Part shown: piece after piece, positions 27,880 to 36,924 of the stretch
How the letters are laid out: every line of letters begins with the position of its first letter
Numbering within the stretch: position 1 is the first letter of the stretch
Source: Sediminibacterium soli
GTDB taxonomy: Bacteria; Bacteroidota; Bacteroidia; Chitinophagales; Chitinophagaceae
Assembly: GCF_009939225.1 (NCBI RefSeq)
Contig: NZ_JAACJR010000008.1
Location: 679,107-743,106, forward strand
DNA length: 64,000 nt
Direction of reading: 5' to 3'
The notes under the pieces: generated by a model
Told to the model about the DNA's origin: nothing
Database searches by the model: none
The model's input: only the letters and a program-made list of their open reading frames with translations
Made by a program: the position numbers and the translations under genes

Positions 27880-28323
27880 TTATTGCGCTTTTTCCGCACA
27901 ATTGAACATCCACTGTACGCCGAACTTGTCTGTGCAGCTGCCGAAATAATCGCCCCAGAACATCTCTTCCAGCGCCTGTGTTATCTTACCGCCTTCGGAA
28001 AGTTTGGCAAACAGGTCCTGTGTTTCCTTGCGGGTATCGGGCGAGAGATTGATGGAGAGGTTATTACCCATATTCACGGTAAAGCCCATCGACTCGGGGG
28101 CATCCGTGCCCATCAGAAAATGACCGGCAAGGATGGGGAGCGCCACATGCATCACCAGGTTCTTATCGGCTTCGGCCATCGGCGGCATGCCTTCCATAGG
28201 CGGAATATCGCCCATACGCATGACACCATTACCCCAGAACTCGGTGCCAAAAACGGATTTGTAAAAATTGAATGCTTCCTCTGTATTGCGAGGGAAATTC
28301 AGGTAAGTGCTTACGCTTGCCAT
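27880..28323 (-). CDS. PhnB-like VOC-superfamily protein
   Basis: A 147-residue glyoxalase/VOC-fold protein of the PhnB type: STYLNFPRNTEEAFNFYKSVFGTEF at the N-terminus, LVMHVALPILAGHFLMGTD in the middle, and the end EMFWGDYFGSCTDKFGVQWMFNC typical of this group. Such proteins are often annotated as 3-demethylubiquinone-9 methyltransferase-like, but the enzymatic activity is generally unknown. It lies between the tRNA and argS on the same strand. Confidence 0.88.
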   Translation of the reverse strand: MASVSTYLNFPRNTEEAFNFYKSVFGTEFWGNGVMRMGDIPPMEGMPPMAEADKNLVMHVALPILAGHFLMGTDAPESMGFTVNMGNNLSINLSPDTRKETQDLFAKLSEGGKITQALEEMFWGDYFGSCTDKFGVQWMFNCAEKAQ

Positions 28324-28389
28324 ATGATGAAGTTTTCGTTAGAAATTTTTCTGACAGAAAGAGAATCATCAGCTGCAAATACCAGGCCA

Positions 28390-30165
28390 TCACATGCGTT
28401 CCGGCACTGTAATACCCAACACACCCATTCCCGTACTGATTGTCTGTGAAGTTAGCCTGGCCAGTTGTAAACGCAGTGTTTTCTTTTCGTTACTTTCTGC
28501 ATTCGCAATGGAATGCTCGGTATAGAATGAATTAAAGGTTTTGGCCAGGTTGAATACATAGATCGCCACTTTGGACGGATCGTGTTCGTCTGCCGCATCT
28601 CTGAGTACCACAGGGAACATCTCCAGATGGATGGCCAGCGCACGCTCCAGCGGCAGCAATCCCTCACCGGCATCCCCGATGGTATCGCATTCGGCTTTAC
28701 GCAGGATACTCCGGATCCTTGCATGGGTATATTGCACAAACGGCCCGGTGAAGCCATGAAAATCGATGCTCTCTTCCGGGTTGAACACCATTTTCTTTTT
28801 GGGATCCACACGCAACAGGAAAAATTTCAGCGCGCCCAGCCCGATCGTATCATACAGACCGGTAAGTTCCATATCCGTAAAATCCCGCACCTTGCCCAAT
28901 TCCTCCGTTTTCTGCTTGGCGATCGATACCATTTCATCCACCAGGTCATCCGCATCCACTACGGTTCCCTCGCGGCTTTTCATTTTACCGGTGGGCAACT
29001 CCACCATGCCATAGCTGAGGTGGTAAATGCCGTCGGCAGATGGCAGACCCAGTTTCTGACAGATCAGCTTCAATACTTTGAAATGATAGTTTTGCTCATC
29101 ACCCACCACGTAAATGCTCTGGTCTGCGTGAAACTCCTGCTGTTTCTGCTCTGCCAGACCAATATCCTGTGTTATATAAACAGACGTGCCGTCTTTTCTT
29201 CTCACCAGTTTTTCATCCAGTCCATCGGCGGTAAGATCGATCCATACACTGCCATCGTCTTTCTGGTAAAACACGCCTTTTTCGAGACCCATATTCACCA
29301 GGTCTTTTCCCAGCAGGTACGTATTGCTTTCGTAATAGGTTTTGTTGAAATCGCTGCCGATGCGCTGGTAAGTGGCCTGAAACCCTTCGTATACCCAGCC
29401 GTTCATATCCCTCCACAACTGCATTACCTCGGGTTTGCCCGCTTCCCAGTCGAGCAGCATCTGCTGCGCCGCCCGCATAACCGGGGCTTCCTTCTCGGCT
29501 TCCTCGGTGGTTTTGCCGGCCGCCTTCAACGCATCCACCTGTTTTTTATACTCGTCGTTGAACCGCACATAGTAGTCGCCCACAAAATGATCGCCTTTTG
29601 TATGCGTTGTTGCCGGTGTGGTGCCGTTGGCAAACAGCTGCCAGGCGATCATGCTTTTGCAGATATGTATGCCCCTGTCGTTCACAATACAGGTTTTCAC
29701 CACTTCATGCCCCGTTGCCTTCAATATTTCGGCAATGCTTCTTCCGAGAAAATTATTACGGAGATGCCCGAGGTGCAGCGGTTTATTGGTATTGGGTGAG
29801 GAATACTCCACCATCACTTTTTTCCCGGTCGGCTGTGCAATACCGTATTGCTCGTCGGCTGCATGCCGCTGTAGAAAATCGAGCCAGTATTTTTCCGTGA
29901 TGACCAGGTTCAGGAATCCTTTGATCAGGTTAAAGCCGCTGAACAGCGCGGGGTTCTTTTCCAACAGTTCCGTACCAAGTTGCTGGCCAAGCGCGTCGGG
30001 CGACAGCTTCAGCTGCTTTACCAGTGCAAACAATACCACGGTGTAATCGCCTTCGAATTCGGGTTTGGTGGCATTTACGAGTATTTCGGAGGGGAACAGG
30101 TCCAATCCGTACAAATCCTTGATTGCCTGTGAAGTAGCCTGTTTGACCTGTGCAACAACGCTCAT
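28390..30165 (-). CDS. argS: Arginyl-tRNA synthetase
   Basis: A 591-residue class I aminoacyl-tRNA synthetase charging tRNA-Arg. The N-terminal additional domain is followed by the catalytic core with VEYSSPNTNKPLHLGHLRNNFLG, which contains the HIGH-like HLGH, and GTSVYITQDIGLA; the KMSKS-like site appears as TGKMKSREGTVV. The C-terminal DALR anticodon domain ends GMGVLGITVPERM. Starts are possible at 30165, 30174 or further upstream; the ATG at 30165 (MSVVAQVKQATSQAI) fits the family. It is divergent from the GtrA gene, 55 bases away. Confidence 0.96.
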   Translation of the reverse strand: MSVVAQVKQATSQAIKDLYGLDLFPSEILVNATKPEFEGDYTVVLFALVKQLKLSPDALGQQLGTELLEKNPALFSGFNLIKGFLNLVITEKYWLDFLQRHAADEQYGIAQPTGKKVMVEYSSPNTNKPLHLGHLRNNFLGRSIAEILKATGHEVVKTCIVNDRGIHICKSMIAWQLFANGTTPATTHTKGDHFVGDYYVRFNDEYKKQVDALKAAGKTTEEAEKEAPVMRAAQQMLLDWEAGKPEVMQLWRDMNGWVYEGFQATYQRIGSDFNKTYYESNTYLLGKDLVNMGLEKGVFYQKDDGSVWIDLTADGLDEKLVRRKDGTSVYITQDIGLAEQKQQEFHADQSIYVVGDEQNYHFKVLKLICQKLGLPSADGIYHLSYGMVELPTGKMKSREGTVVDADDLVDEMVSIAKQKTEELGKVRDFTDMELTGLYDTIGLGALKFFLLRVDPKKKMVFNPEESIDFHGFTGPFVQYTHARIRSILRKAECDTIGDAGEGLLPLERALAIHLEMFPVVLRDAADEHDPSKVAIYVFNLAKTFNSFYTEHSIANAESNEKKTLRLQLARLTSQTISTGMGVLGITVPERM

Positions 30166-30220
30166 TATTAACATTTTCGGCTGGCAAAAATAGCTAATTA
30201 CGACTACCTTCGCAACGCAA

Positions 30221-30745
30221 ATGCGCAAGCTGCATGAATCCATACAAAAACTGATCCTGGGCGTGATAGATATGTTCTATCCCCTGTTCAGCAAATTCAT
30301 GCCGCAGCAAACCTTCCGGTATGCAGCCTGTGGCGGCGGTAATACGATGCTTGATATCACCCTGTTTTTTATCTCGTACAATTTTATCCTGCAGAAACAG
30401 CCGGTGCATCTTCCGTTTCTTACCATCGGCGCGCATATCGCCGCGTTCCTGATCGGTTTTGCAGTCACTTTTCCCGTGGGTTTTTACCTGAGCCGTTACG
30501 TGGTATTCCAGGAAACAACGGCCGGCAAGCGCGAGCAGCTGACAAAATATTTTACCGTGGTGCTGGGTTGCCTGTTATTAAACTATGTATTCCTGAAACT
30601 GTTCGTGGATTTTTTCCACTGGTACCCCACCCCTTCCAAAATTGCCACCACCTTGTTCGTGGTAACCTTCAGCTATCTCTCCCAGAAAAACTATACGTTC
30701 AAACCGGCTGTCAGCCTGGTGGATCCGGTGGAAGAAACGCGGTAG
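30221..30745 (+). CDS. GtrA-like membrane protein
   Basis: A 174-residue protein with four hydrophobic segments (about 45-62, 72-95, 112-130, 140-160), matching the GtrA family: RYAACGGGNTMLDITLFFISYNF, TFPVGFYLSRYVVFQ, KYFTVVLGCLLLNYVFLKLFV, SYLSQKNYTFK. GtrA proteins are thought to move lipid-linked sugars across the inner membrane; no partner glycosyltransferase is adjacent. Confidence 0.87.
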   Translation: MRKLHESIQKLILGVIDMFYPLFSKFMPQQTFRYAACGGGNTMLDITLFFISYNFILQKQPVHLPFLTIGAHIAAFLIGFAVTFPVGFYLSRYVVFQETTAGKREQLTKYFTVVLGCLLLNYVFLKLFVDFFHWYPTPSKIATTLFVVTFSYLSQKNYTFKPAVSLVDPVEETR

Positions 30746-30891
30746 CGGATCACGCCCAGCCCGAATTGCGGTTACCGATTCAGCGGGTCCCGTTTCATTT
30801 TGTCCGACCAATACGGCCCGGATACCATTTTTAATAAACGCTTACCAAATTCCGGCAGGCTACTTGTGGCATCAGGGATAAAAAGAAGTAT

Positions 30892-31365
30892 ATGAAACCT
30901 GTTGCACTCATCCTTGCGGCGGTTCTATTGTTTACCGGCATCCACCCGGCTGCGGCACAGCATCCGGATGAACCGACGGTCAGCCAGAAAATCGGCCGGA
31001 AGCAATTTGTATTTGTTGCGCAGACGGTGCTGCCCTTACGCAGTATGGTGCGGCAGATAAGCGGTTTGTACGAGCTGCGCATTTCGGGAGACAGCGTGCT
31101 GGCCGACCTGCCCTATTTTGGCAGGGCCTATTCGGCGCCGATGGATATGACGGGCGGCGGTATCCGTTTTACCTCGGTAAAAAACGCTTATACGGTTAAA
31201 AACCGGAAAAAAGGAGGCTGGGATATCGCCATCCGCATCAACGAACCCAATGATGTGCGCGAACTGAACCTGAGTGTTTTTCCCAACGGAACCGCTTCGC
31301 TGCGGGTAACCAGCACCAACAGGGATCCTATTTCCTTTAACGGCTTTATTGCAACCGGCCGGTAA
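30892..31365 (+). CDS. DUF4251 exported protein
   Basis: A 157-residue protein with signal peptide (MKPVALILAAVLLFTGIHPAAAQ) and a DUF4251 domain: KQFVFVAQTVLPLRSMVRQISGLYELRI, DSVLADLPYFGRAYSAPM, GIRFTSVKNAYTVKNRKKGGWDIAI. The fold is expected to be a beta-barrel/sandwich in the periplasm. The function is unknown. It stands alone between GtrA and DUF2130. Confidence 0.88.
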   Translation: MKPVALILAAVLLFTGIHPAAAQHPDEPTVSQKIGRKQFVFVAQTVLPLRSMVRQISGLYELRISGDSVLADLPYFGRAYSAPMDMTGGGIRFTSVKNAYTVKNRKKGGWDIAIRINEPNDVRELNLSVFPNGTASLRVTSTNRDPISFNGFIATGR

Positions 31366-31467
31366 CCGGCATCATCATCCCGGGCATTGAAAAACAAAAT
31401 CGTGGTGCTCCTGCCCGAACGCCATCCGTTTGTTGCATAGTTCTGCTTACTTTGTAAAAAAAACGGA

Positions 31468-32718
31468 ATGGCCGATTTTATCATAACCTGTCCCAGCTGC
31501 AATACCCAGTTCGAACCCGGTGATTCCATACGGGAGGAAGTGGAGAAAAAACTGCGCGGACAAATGCGCGACTGGCAGAAGACCAAGGACGAGGAGTTCA
31601 GGCAAAAAGAAGCTTTACTGCAGCAGCAGATCAGATTAAAAGACGAGGAAACCGAAAAACGCATTGAAGCGGAGAAAAAGAAATTACAGGAAGAAATACA
31701 GGTTTCCATACGGCAGTCGATCAGCAAAGAATACGAGAACCAGCTGATCCTGCTTCGGCAGAATGCGGCTGACAGTGAAGAAAAGCTGAAAGATGCCAGG
31801 AAGAAAGAACTCGAATTCCTGCAGAAAGAACAGTCGCTGAAAGCACGCGAGGAAGAGCTGCAGATCACGCTGCAGCGGCAGCTGCTGGAAGAAAGGGAAA
31901 AACTCAAGGAACAGATACAGACAGAGGAAAAAGAAAGATCGGGCCTGAAGGAGCAGGAGTTTCAGCTGAGGATGCGGGAAAAGGACAAACAGCTCGAAGA
32001 CCAGAAAAAACTCGTTGAAGAAATGCGCCGCAAGGCCGAACAGGGCAGTACGCAGATGCAGGGCGAGGTGCTGGAACTGATGCTGGAAGAATTGCTGCAG
32101 GCCACTTTTCCTTTTGACAAAGTGGAAGAAGTGGGCAAAGGCGTTCGCGGTGCAGACTGCATACAGACCGTGCGCAACCAGTTTGGCAATGAAGCGGGGC
32201 GCATCATCTACGAGAGCAAACGAACCAAGGATTTTTCGCACGACTGGATTGAAAAACTGAAAGCGGATATGCGTACGCTGGGCGCAGATATTGCGGTGAT
32301 CGTAACACAGGCATTGCCGAAAGATATGGAACGCTTTGGAGAGAGAGACGGCGTTTATATCTGCACATTCACAGAAGTAAAAAGCGTGGCGCTGCTGCTG
32401 CGCAATGCCATACTGCGGGTACACGATGCCAAAAAAGGACAGGAAAACAAAGGCGATAAAATGGCGATGCTGTACGACTACCTGATCGGCACCGAATTCA
32501 GCGAACAGTGGAAAGCGATACGCGAAGGGTTCCTGAGTATGAAGCTGAGTATACAGCGCGAAAGGGATGCCATGGAAAAACTCTGGAAAGCAAGAGAGAA
32601 ACAGCTGGAAAAGGTATTGCTCAATGCAGCCGCCATCAAGGGCTCGGTGGAAGGCATCGCCGGGAACGATGTAAACCTGAGCCTGCTGGAAGACAACGAT
32701 CCATTATTGCTTGAATAA
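31468..32718 (+). CDS. DUF2130 coiled-coil protein
   Basis: A 416-residue protein beginning with a zinc-ribbon-like ITCPSCNTQFEP, then a long coiled coil (about residues 20-190, rich in K/E/Q), and the conserved DUF2130 C-terminal region (EVLELMLEELLQATFPFDKVEEVGKGVRGADCIQTVRN, IIYESKRTKDFSHDWIEKLKADMR, ADIAVIVTQALPKDMERFGERDGVYICTF). The E..K and D pattern is reminiscent of restriction-endonuclease-like folds, but no activity is established. Its last 8 bases overlap the next gene. Confidence 0.9.
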   Translation: MADFIITCPSCNTQFEPGDSIREEVEKKLRGQMRDWQKTKDEEFRQKEALLQQQIRLKDEETEKRIEAEKKKLQEEIQVSIRQSISKEYENQLILLRQNAADSEEKLKDARKKELEFLQKEQSLKAREEELQITLQRQLLEEREKLKEQIQTEEKERSGLKEQEFQLRMREKDKQLEDQKKLVEEMRRKAEQGSTQMQGEVLELMLEELLQATFPFDKVEEVGKGVRGADCIQTVRNQFGNEAGRIIYESKRTKDFSHDWIEKLKADMRTLGADIAVIVTQALPKDMERFGERDGVYICTFTEVKSVALLLRNAILRVHDAKKGQENKGDKMAMLYDYLIGTEFSEQWKAIREGFLSMKLSIQRERDAMEKLWKAREKQLEKVLLNAAAIKGSVEGIAGNDVNLSLLEDNDPLLLE

Positions 32719-33814
32719 CCTGTTTGACAATATCGAACCGAACGAACAACCCGACCGGCCGTCGAAAAAGAAACCTATTTTCCCGGTCAATGAGCAGCTG
32801 CGCCAGTACCTGGTTCAGTATGGCCGCGAGGTAACCCTTCCGGTAAGTTACCAGGACCTGCAGCGGTACCGCTATACCACCTCCTTAAAAGATAAGCGCG
32901 GCAACGAAACCGCCTGGGAGAAAGCTTCCTATGATATGAACGACTGGGAATGGCTGCGCACCAACCTGGTGCGCATATACGCCATCCTGAAAACGGAAGG
33001 CGATATGAGCTTTATCAACCACCTCGATGTGGCGCGCATCGATTTCTGTTATTTTGGCAACAGCCAGCCTTTCCGCATCCGTATCGTTAATAAATTCAAC
33101 GATAATTACGACCACTATTACATCAAACAGGCCGATGCCAACCGTGTGTATGGACTGGAGCTGGAGCACCTGCTATCGCCCAACCGCATGACCTATTTTA
33201 CGGATAAGAATACGCTTATAGAAGAGCATATACCCGGTGTACCCGGCGATGTGTTCATCACGGATTACCTGGATAATCCCAACACCAACCTGATCCGTTT
33301 GGCAAAAGAGTTTGTTAAGTTCAACGAACGGTGTTTTGTGCACCTGCTGGGTGATATGCGTTCGTATAATTTTGTTGTGAACGTGATCCCGGATATCGAA
33401 GATTTTCAGTACAGGATACGCGCCATCGATTTCGACCAGCAATCCTACGAGGGAAGAAAAAATCTTTACCTGCCGCAGTTCTTCAAAGAAAACAAACCCC
33501 TGGTCGACATCGTGCTGAAACACCTCGACAAAGAATCCATTGCCCAATACCAGGCAGAAGAAAGAACGATGATGACCTTCAGGCTGGTTTCCTCACGCTA
33601 CCGCGTAAAAGAACTGCTCGACATCATGAGCACGGATGCTATTTCCAAAGACGAAAAGATAGAACAGCTGAAACTCGAACTGAGCACCCATTTTTCAGGC
33701 CCCGCTTTTCTGAAAGTAAGAACCATGGGACAGCTGGTAAAAACACAGCTCAAGCAATCCCTTCGCAAAAGCCTGCTCCTCGTTAATAAAACCAAGAGCC
33801 GTATTGCGGATTGA
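32711..33814 (+). CDS. Uncharacterised kinase-like protein
   Basis: A 367-residue protein starting with TTG at 32711 inside the end of the DUF2130 gene; the first internal ATG would remove 75 residues. I know no family name for it, but kinase-type landmarks appear in order: FRIRIVNK (Lys128), an acidic helix LELEHLL (Glu150/152), hinge-like EEHIPGVPGDV (171-181), catalytic-loop-like HLLGDMRSYN (His211, Asp215, Asn220) and IDFDQ (240-243). This is the layout of APH/protein-kinase folds. The overlap with the DUF2130 gene suggests a joint function. The kinase reading is an inference. Confidence 0.75.
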   Translation: MNNLFDNIEPNEQPDRPSKKKPIFPVNEQLRQYLVQYGREVTLPVSYQDLQRYRYTTSLKDKRGNETAWEKASYDMNDWEWLRTNLVRIYAILKTEGDMSFINHLDVARIDFCYFGNSQPFRIRIVNKFNDNYDHYYIKQADANRVYGLELEHLLSPNRMTYFTDKNTLIEEHIPGVPGDVFITDYLDNPNTNLIRLAKEFVKFNERCFVHLLGDMRSYNFVVNVIPDIEDFQYRIRAIDFDQQSYEGRKNLYLPQFFKENKPLVDIVLKHLDKESIAQYQAEERTMMTFRLVSSRYRVKELLDIMSTDAISKDEKIEQLKLELSTHFSGPAFLKVRTMGQLVKTQLKQSLRKSLLLVNKTKSRIAD

Positions 33815-33890
33815 TTGGTGTAAGCAATGGCTTATTGTTATACTGTTTAATGGTCTCAAGGGCATAATGACACAGCTCTTTAATCCTCAC

Positions 33891-34520
33891 CTAACCGCTC
33901 ACCACCCAGCAAAGACTCATTTCGGGGTACATGATATAGGATAATTGCACGGGGATTTTTCTGCCGGCGCGTATAAAAAATGCGTCGATGAGCCCCTGGC
34001 CGCCAAATACAAACGGTTCCAGGCGCAGCATTTCGCTGAAGTCCACATCGCCCCGGCTCCACCATTTGTACATGGCTTCCTTGGCGCTCCAGAGCAGGGT
34101 AAGCAAGGCGATCTGTTTACCGGGCGGGCAGGTATGAACCAAATGCAGCTCCTCGGGGTGCAGGAATTTGTGTTGTATATGCTGCACGCGGGGCGTCAGC
34201 ATTTCAATATCGATACCAACCCTTTGCGTAGGACTGGCGATGGCCGCCGCAAAACCGCCGCAATGCGAAATGGAAAAATGGTACTGTTCGTCGCGCAGAA
34301 AAGGTTTGCGTGTATCGGCCACCTCGATCTCCGCATGCGGGAAATCGGGGAACAGGAAAGGCAGTAAATACCGGCCCGCCAGGTGCTGTAACCGCTTATG
34401 CGGGTGGGTGATGGCCCTGGTGAGTGCCACGCTGCGGAGGAAAAAATCTTCCGGCTCCTCGATCTTCCAAACGGCCAGGCGTGTATGTCCGTTGATATTT
34501 TGTTGATAAAACAGCGGCAC
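33891..34520 (-). CDS. 4'-phosphopantetheinyl transferase
   Basis: A 209-residue Sfp/AcpT-type transferase that attaches the 4'-phosphopantetheine arm of CoA to carrier proteins. Conserved motifs: KPFLRDEQYHFSISHCGGFAAA, RVGIDIEML (metal-binding Asp/Glu) and LLWSAKEAMYKWW. Its partner may be the acyl carrier protein, since no NRPS/PKS gene is in the window. It stands alone and is divergent from dcd. Confidence 0.92.
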   Translation of the reverse strand: MPLFYQQNINGHTRLAVWKIEEPEDFFLRSVALTRAITHPHKRLQHLAGRYLLPFLFPDFPHAEIEVADTRKPFLRDEQYHFSISHCGGFAAAIASPTQRVGIDIEMLTPRVQHIQHKFLHPEELHLVHTCPPGKQIALLTLLWSAKEAMYKWWSRGDVDFSEMLRLEPFVFGGQGLIDAFFIRAGRKIPVQLSYIMYPEMSLCWVVSG

Positions 34521-34580
34521 GAGCAGATGAATTAGATTGCAGATTTAAGATTTATTTGCATTTCTACCTAAACGTCCGTT

Positions 34581-35117
34581 ATGATCCTCACCGATACACG
34601 CATACTCGAAGAAATGGCCAAAGGAACGATCAAGATCGAGCCGTACAAACGGGAAGACCTGGGCAGCAACAGTTACGATGTGCACCTGGGCAAATGGCTG
34701 GCCACCTATATTGATGCGGAACTGGACGCCAAAAAGCACAACAGGATCGATTATTTTGAAATACCCGATGAGGGCTATGTGCTGCAGCCGCATGCTTTTT
34801 ACCTCGGTGTAACCGAAGAATATACCGAAACCCATGCGCATGTTCCTTTTCTCGAGGGAAAATCGTCCACCGGCCGCCTCGGCATCGATATCCATGCCAC
34901 TGCGGGCAAAGGCGATGTGGGTTTCTGCGGCAACTGGACGCTGGAGATTTCCTGCAAGCAACCGGTGCGTATTTACAAGGGCATGCCCATTGGCCAGCTT
35001 ATCTATTTCCCCGTTGAAGGAGAGATCGAGGTAAAATACAACCAGAAAAGCAACGCCAAATACTCCGGTCAGCCCAATAAGCCCGTGGAGAGCATGATGT
35101 GGAAGAACAGGTTTTAA
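34581..35117 (+). CDS. dcd: dCTP deaminase
   Basis: A 178-residue dCTP deaminase producing dUTP for thymidylate synthesis. Family motifs: MILTDTRILEEM at the start, EDLGSNSYDVHLG, HVPFLEGKSSTGRLGIDIHATAGKGDVGF (catalytic Glu region) and GMPIGQLIYF; the C-terminal KYSGQPNKPVES is the nucleotide-covering tail. The length is standard. Confidence 0.95.
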   Translation: MILTDTRILEEMAKGTIKIEPYKREDLGSNSYDVHLGKWLATYIDAELDAKKHNRIDYFEIPDEGYVLQPHAFYLGVTEEYTETHAHVPFLEGKSSTGRLGIDIHATAGKGDVGFCGNWTLEISCKQPVRIYKGMPIGQLIYFPVEGEIEVKYNQKSNAKYSGQPNKPVESMMWKNRF

Positions 35118-35178
35118 CTGCCGGTGCCGGCCGGGTTTCGTATCCGCATCCAGCTTCAAAACCGATCTCAACGGCTCC

Positions 35179-35655
35179 CTATCGGTTAAGCCACCAGATG
35201 GTGCCGTTGAGAATTTTGGCAAAACTTACCCAGGCAATATAAGGCGCTAACAGCCAGGCCGCCGCAAGCGATACACGGCTGAACTGCACGATGGTGAAAA
35301 TGAGCAGCACCCATAAGGCCACGATGTCGGCAAACGCCAGCCCGATGTTATGCAGTTTGAAAAACAGAAAAGACCAGATAAAGTTCAGCGCATACTGGAT
35401 GATGAACAAAAGAAGCGCCCTGTCTCTGTCCCTGCCCGCGGGCTGCTTCCATACCAGGTAAACGCTGATGCCCATCAGCGTATATAAAAAAGTCCATACC
35501 GGGGCAAATAACCAGTTGGGTGGGTTGAACGAGGGTTTCTCGATGCCGGCATACCAGCCACCGATCTCCCCCGCGTTGAACAAAAGACCTCCCAGCGCAC
35601 CCAGCCCTACGGTAAGCGTAACGGAGATAATGAGTTTTACATAGGGAGAGCGCAT
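35179..35655 (-). CDS. tspO: TspO/MBR-family membrane protein
   Basis: A 158-residue protein with five predicted membrane helices and the TspO signature: GWYAGIEKPSFNPPNWLFAPVWTFLYTLMG, QYALNFIWSFLFF, and WLLAPYIAWVSFAKILNGTIWWLN. TspO proteins bind porphyrins and take part in tetrapyrrole and stress regulation. The ATG at 35655 (MRSPYVKL) is preferred over 35697, which would add 14 non-hydrophobic residues. Confidence 0.92.
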   Translation of the reverse strand: MRSPYVKLIISVTLTVGLGALGGLLFNAGEIGGWYAGIEKPSFNPPNWLFAPVWTFLYTLMGISVYLVWKQPAGRDRDRALLLFIIQYALNFIWSFLFFKLHNIGLAFADIVALWVLLIFTIVQFSRVSLAAAWLLAPYIAWVSFAKILNGTIWWLNR

Positions 35656-35699
35656 ATATTTTCTGGTTGGTGTTAAAAAAAATATGCCGTTATGCACCG

Positions 35700-36821
35700 C
35701 TACAATTTGCCATACTTACGCTGGTAAGCCAGCAGCAGACCGATCACCTCATCATAACTGCGGATACCTTCGAACTGTTTATTCATCTTCAGGTACTGGT
35801 CGTACAGGCCGGATACTGCGGGCGATACGCGGTTACGTCGTTTGTCGAAAAACGCACGGATCTCGCGCCGGTCTTTTTTTACCAGCGTATCCAGCCGCTG
35901 CCGGTTCCATTTGATGGTGGAATCAAATTCCGTTCTGTCTTTTTCCTTTGCCAGCAACGCCAGCTCTTCTGCCTGCGCATAAGAAAAAAGATCCAGGTAC
36001 ACCGAATAGCGGAAATAGGCGTTCTCCGATCTGGCGGCTGCAAGGTACCCTACAAAATTCGCCTCGCTCTCGCTTGCATAGCCCAGCTGATGGGCCATCT
36101 CGTGGCATACGATATAGGGTATCAATATACGCGGTATATCAGCCCGCACCTGTGCTTCACCGGTAAAGGGGTTATAGTAACCGGAGAATCCCATATAATC
36201 GCCCAAACGCGTGAACAGGCTTTTTTTAACAGACCGGTTACGGTAATTCAGGAATTCGTATTCGAGCGAGGCAAGCTGGTAAGCCCTGAAAGCATCGCGG
36301 AAAAGCGCATCCAGTTCCGGCCGGGGCAGTACCGTATCGGGCAACTGCCTGCGCGCTTCGTTCACTTTATCGATCAGCCGGTTGGTCAGGTTCACCAGAT
36401 CGCCTTTGTTATAGGCCATTTTTTTAATGGCAAGCTGGTGAGCCACACCCAGCCTGTCGTAATTCAGTCCCCATAAACATTTGAATACGATATATGCCCA
36501 AAGCAGAAAATGAAGGCTCCGGTATACCGACCGCGCAAACCAGCCCGGCCGGAGCTTTTTCCGGTACAGTTCCACAAAAAAACGGGCAAGACCGATCAGA
36601 ACGCGTAAGGAAAAAACGATATATATCAGATCTCCCAGGCTGAATGGCATCCACCGGGTGCATAACCGCAGCAGTACAGAAATGGCAGGATACAGTGTTT
36701 GGGAATAGGCGTTCTCCACAAATAAGGGAAAGAAACCCAGCACGGTGACCCCGACAGCCAGCAAAGCAATGGGGAGCAGCCGCAGCCAGTACGGTTTTTC
36801 CGGCTTATTTTTGGGGATCAT
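35700..36821 (-). CDS. DUF3810 membrane zinc-protease-like protein
   Basis: A 373-codon gene for a protein with three N-terminal hydrophobic segments (about 12-34, 42-55, 62-82, then 100-118) and a cytoplasmic or periplasmic domain holding the zincin motif HEMAHQLGYASESEANF (His240, Glu241, His244, downstream Glu251/253). The motif suggests a membrane-linked metalloprotease; no substrate is known for DUF3810. The ATG at 36821 (MIPKNKPEKPYW) is chosen; an upstream ATG at 36863 lies in the spacer. It is divergent from the yceD-rpmF-plsX cluster. Confidence 0.88.
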   Translation of the reverse strand: MIPKNKPEKPYWLRLLPIALLAVGVTVLGFFPLFVENAYSQTLYPAISVLLRLCTRWMPFSLGDLIYIVFSLRVLIGLARFFVELYRKKLRPGWFARSVYRSLHFLLWAYIVFKCLWGLNYDRLGVAHQLAIKKMAYNKGDLVNLTNRLIDKVNEARRQLPDTVLPRPELDALFRDAFRAYQLASLEYEFLNYRNRSVKKSLFTRLGDYMGFSGYYNPFTGEAQVRADIPRILIPYIVCHEMAHQLGYASESEANFVGYLAAARSENAYFRYSVYLDLFSYAQAEELALLAKEKDRTEFDSTIKWNRQRLDTLVKKDRREIRAFFDKRRNRVSPAVSGLYDQYLKMNKQFEGIRSYDEVIGLLLAYQRKYGKL

Positions 36822-36872
36822 ACAACAAATGTAACTGAGTACCACCATTCTACCTGTTAACATGGTATTTGC

Positions 36873-36904
36873 TTTGGTATTTCCGTTGTTTTGAACTACC
36901 TTTG
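36873..36904 (+). promoter_or_regulatory. Promoter of the yceD-rpmF-plsX cluster
   Basis: TTTG (36873-36876), exactly 20 bases, then TACCTTTG (36897-36904): a full match to the Bacteroidota vegetative promoter. It lies 21 bases before the yceD start codon. Confidence 0.75.
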
Positions 36905-36924
36905 CAAGCCCTTAAAAAACGGTT

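Noticed and set aside
28582-29799. A 405-codon plus-strand frame inside argS
   Set aside because: Shadow of argS on the opposite strand, no domain visible.
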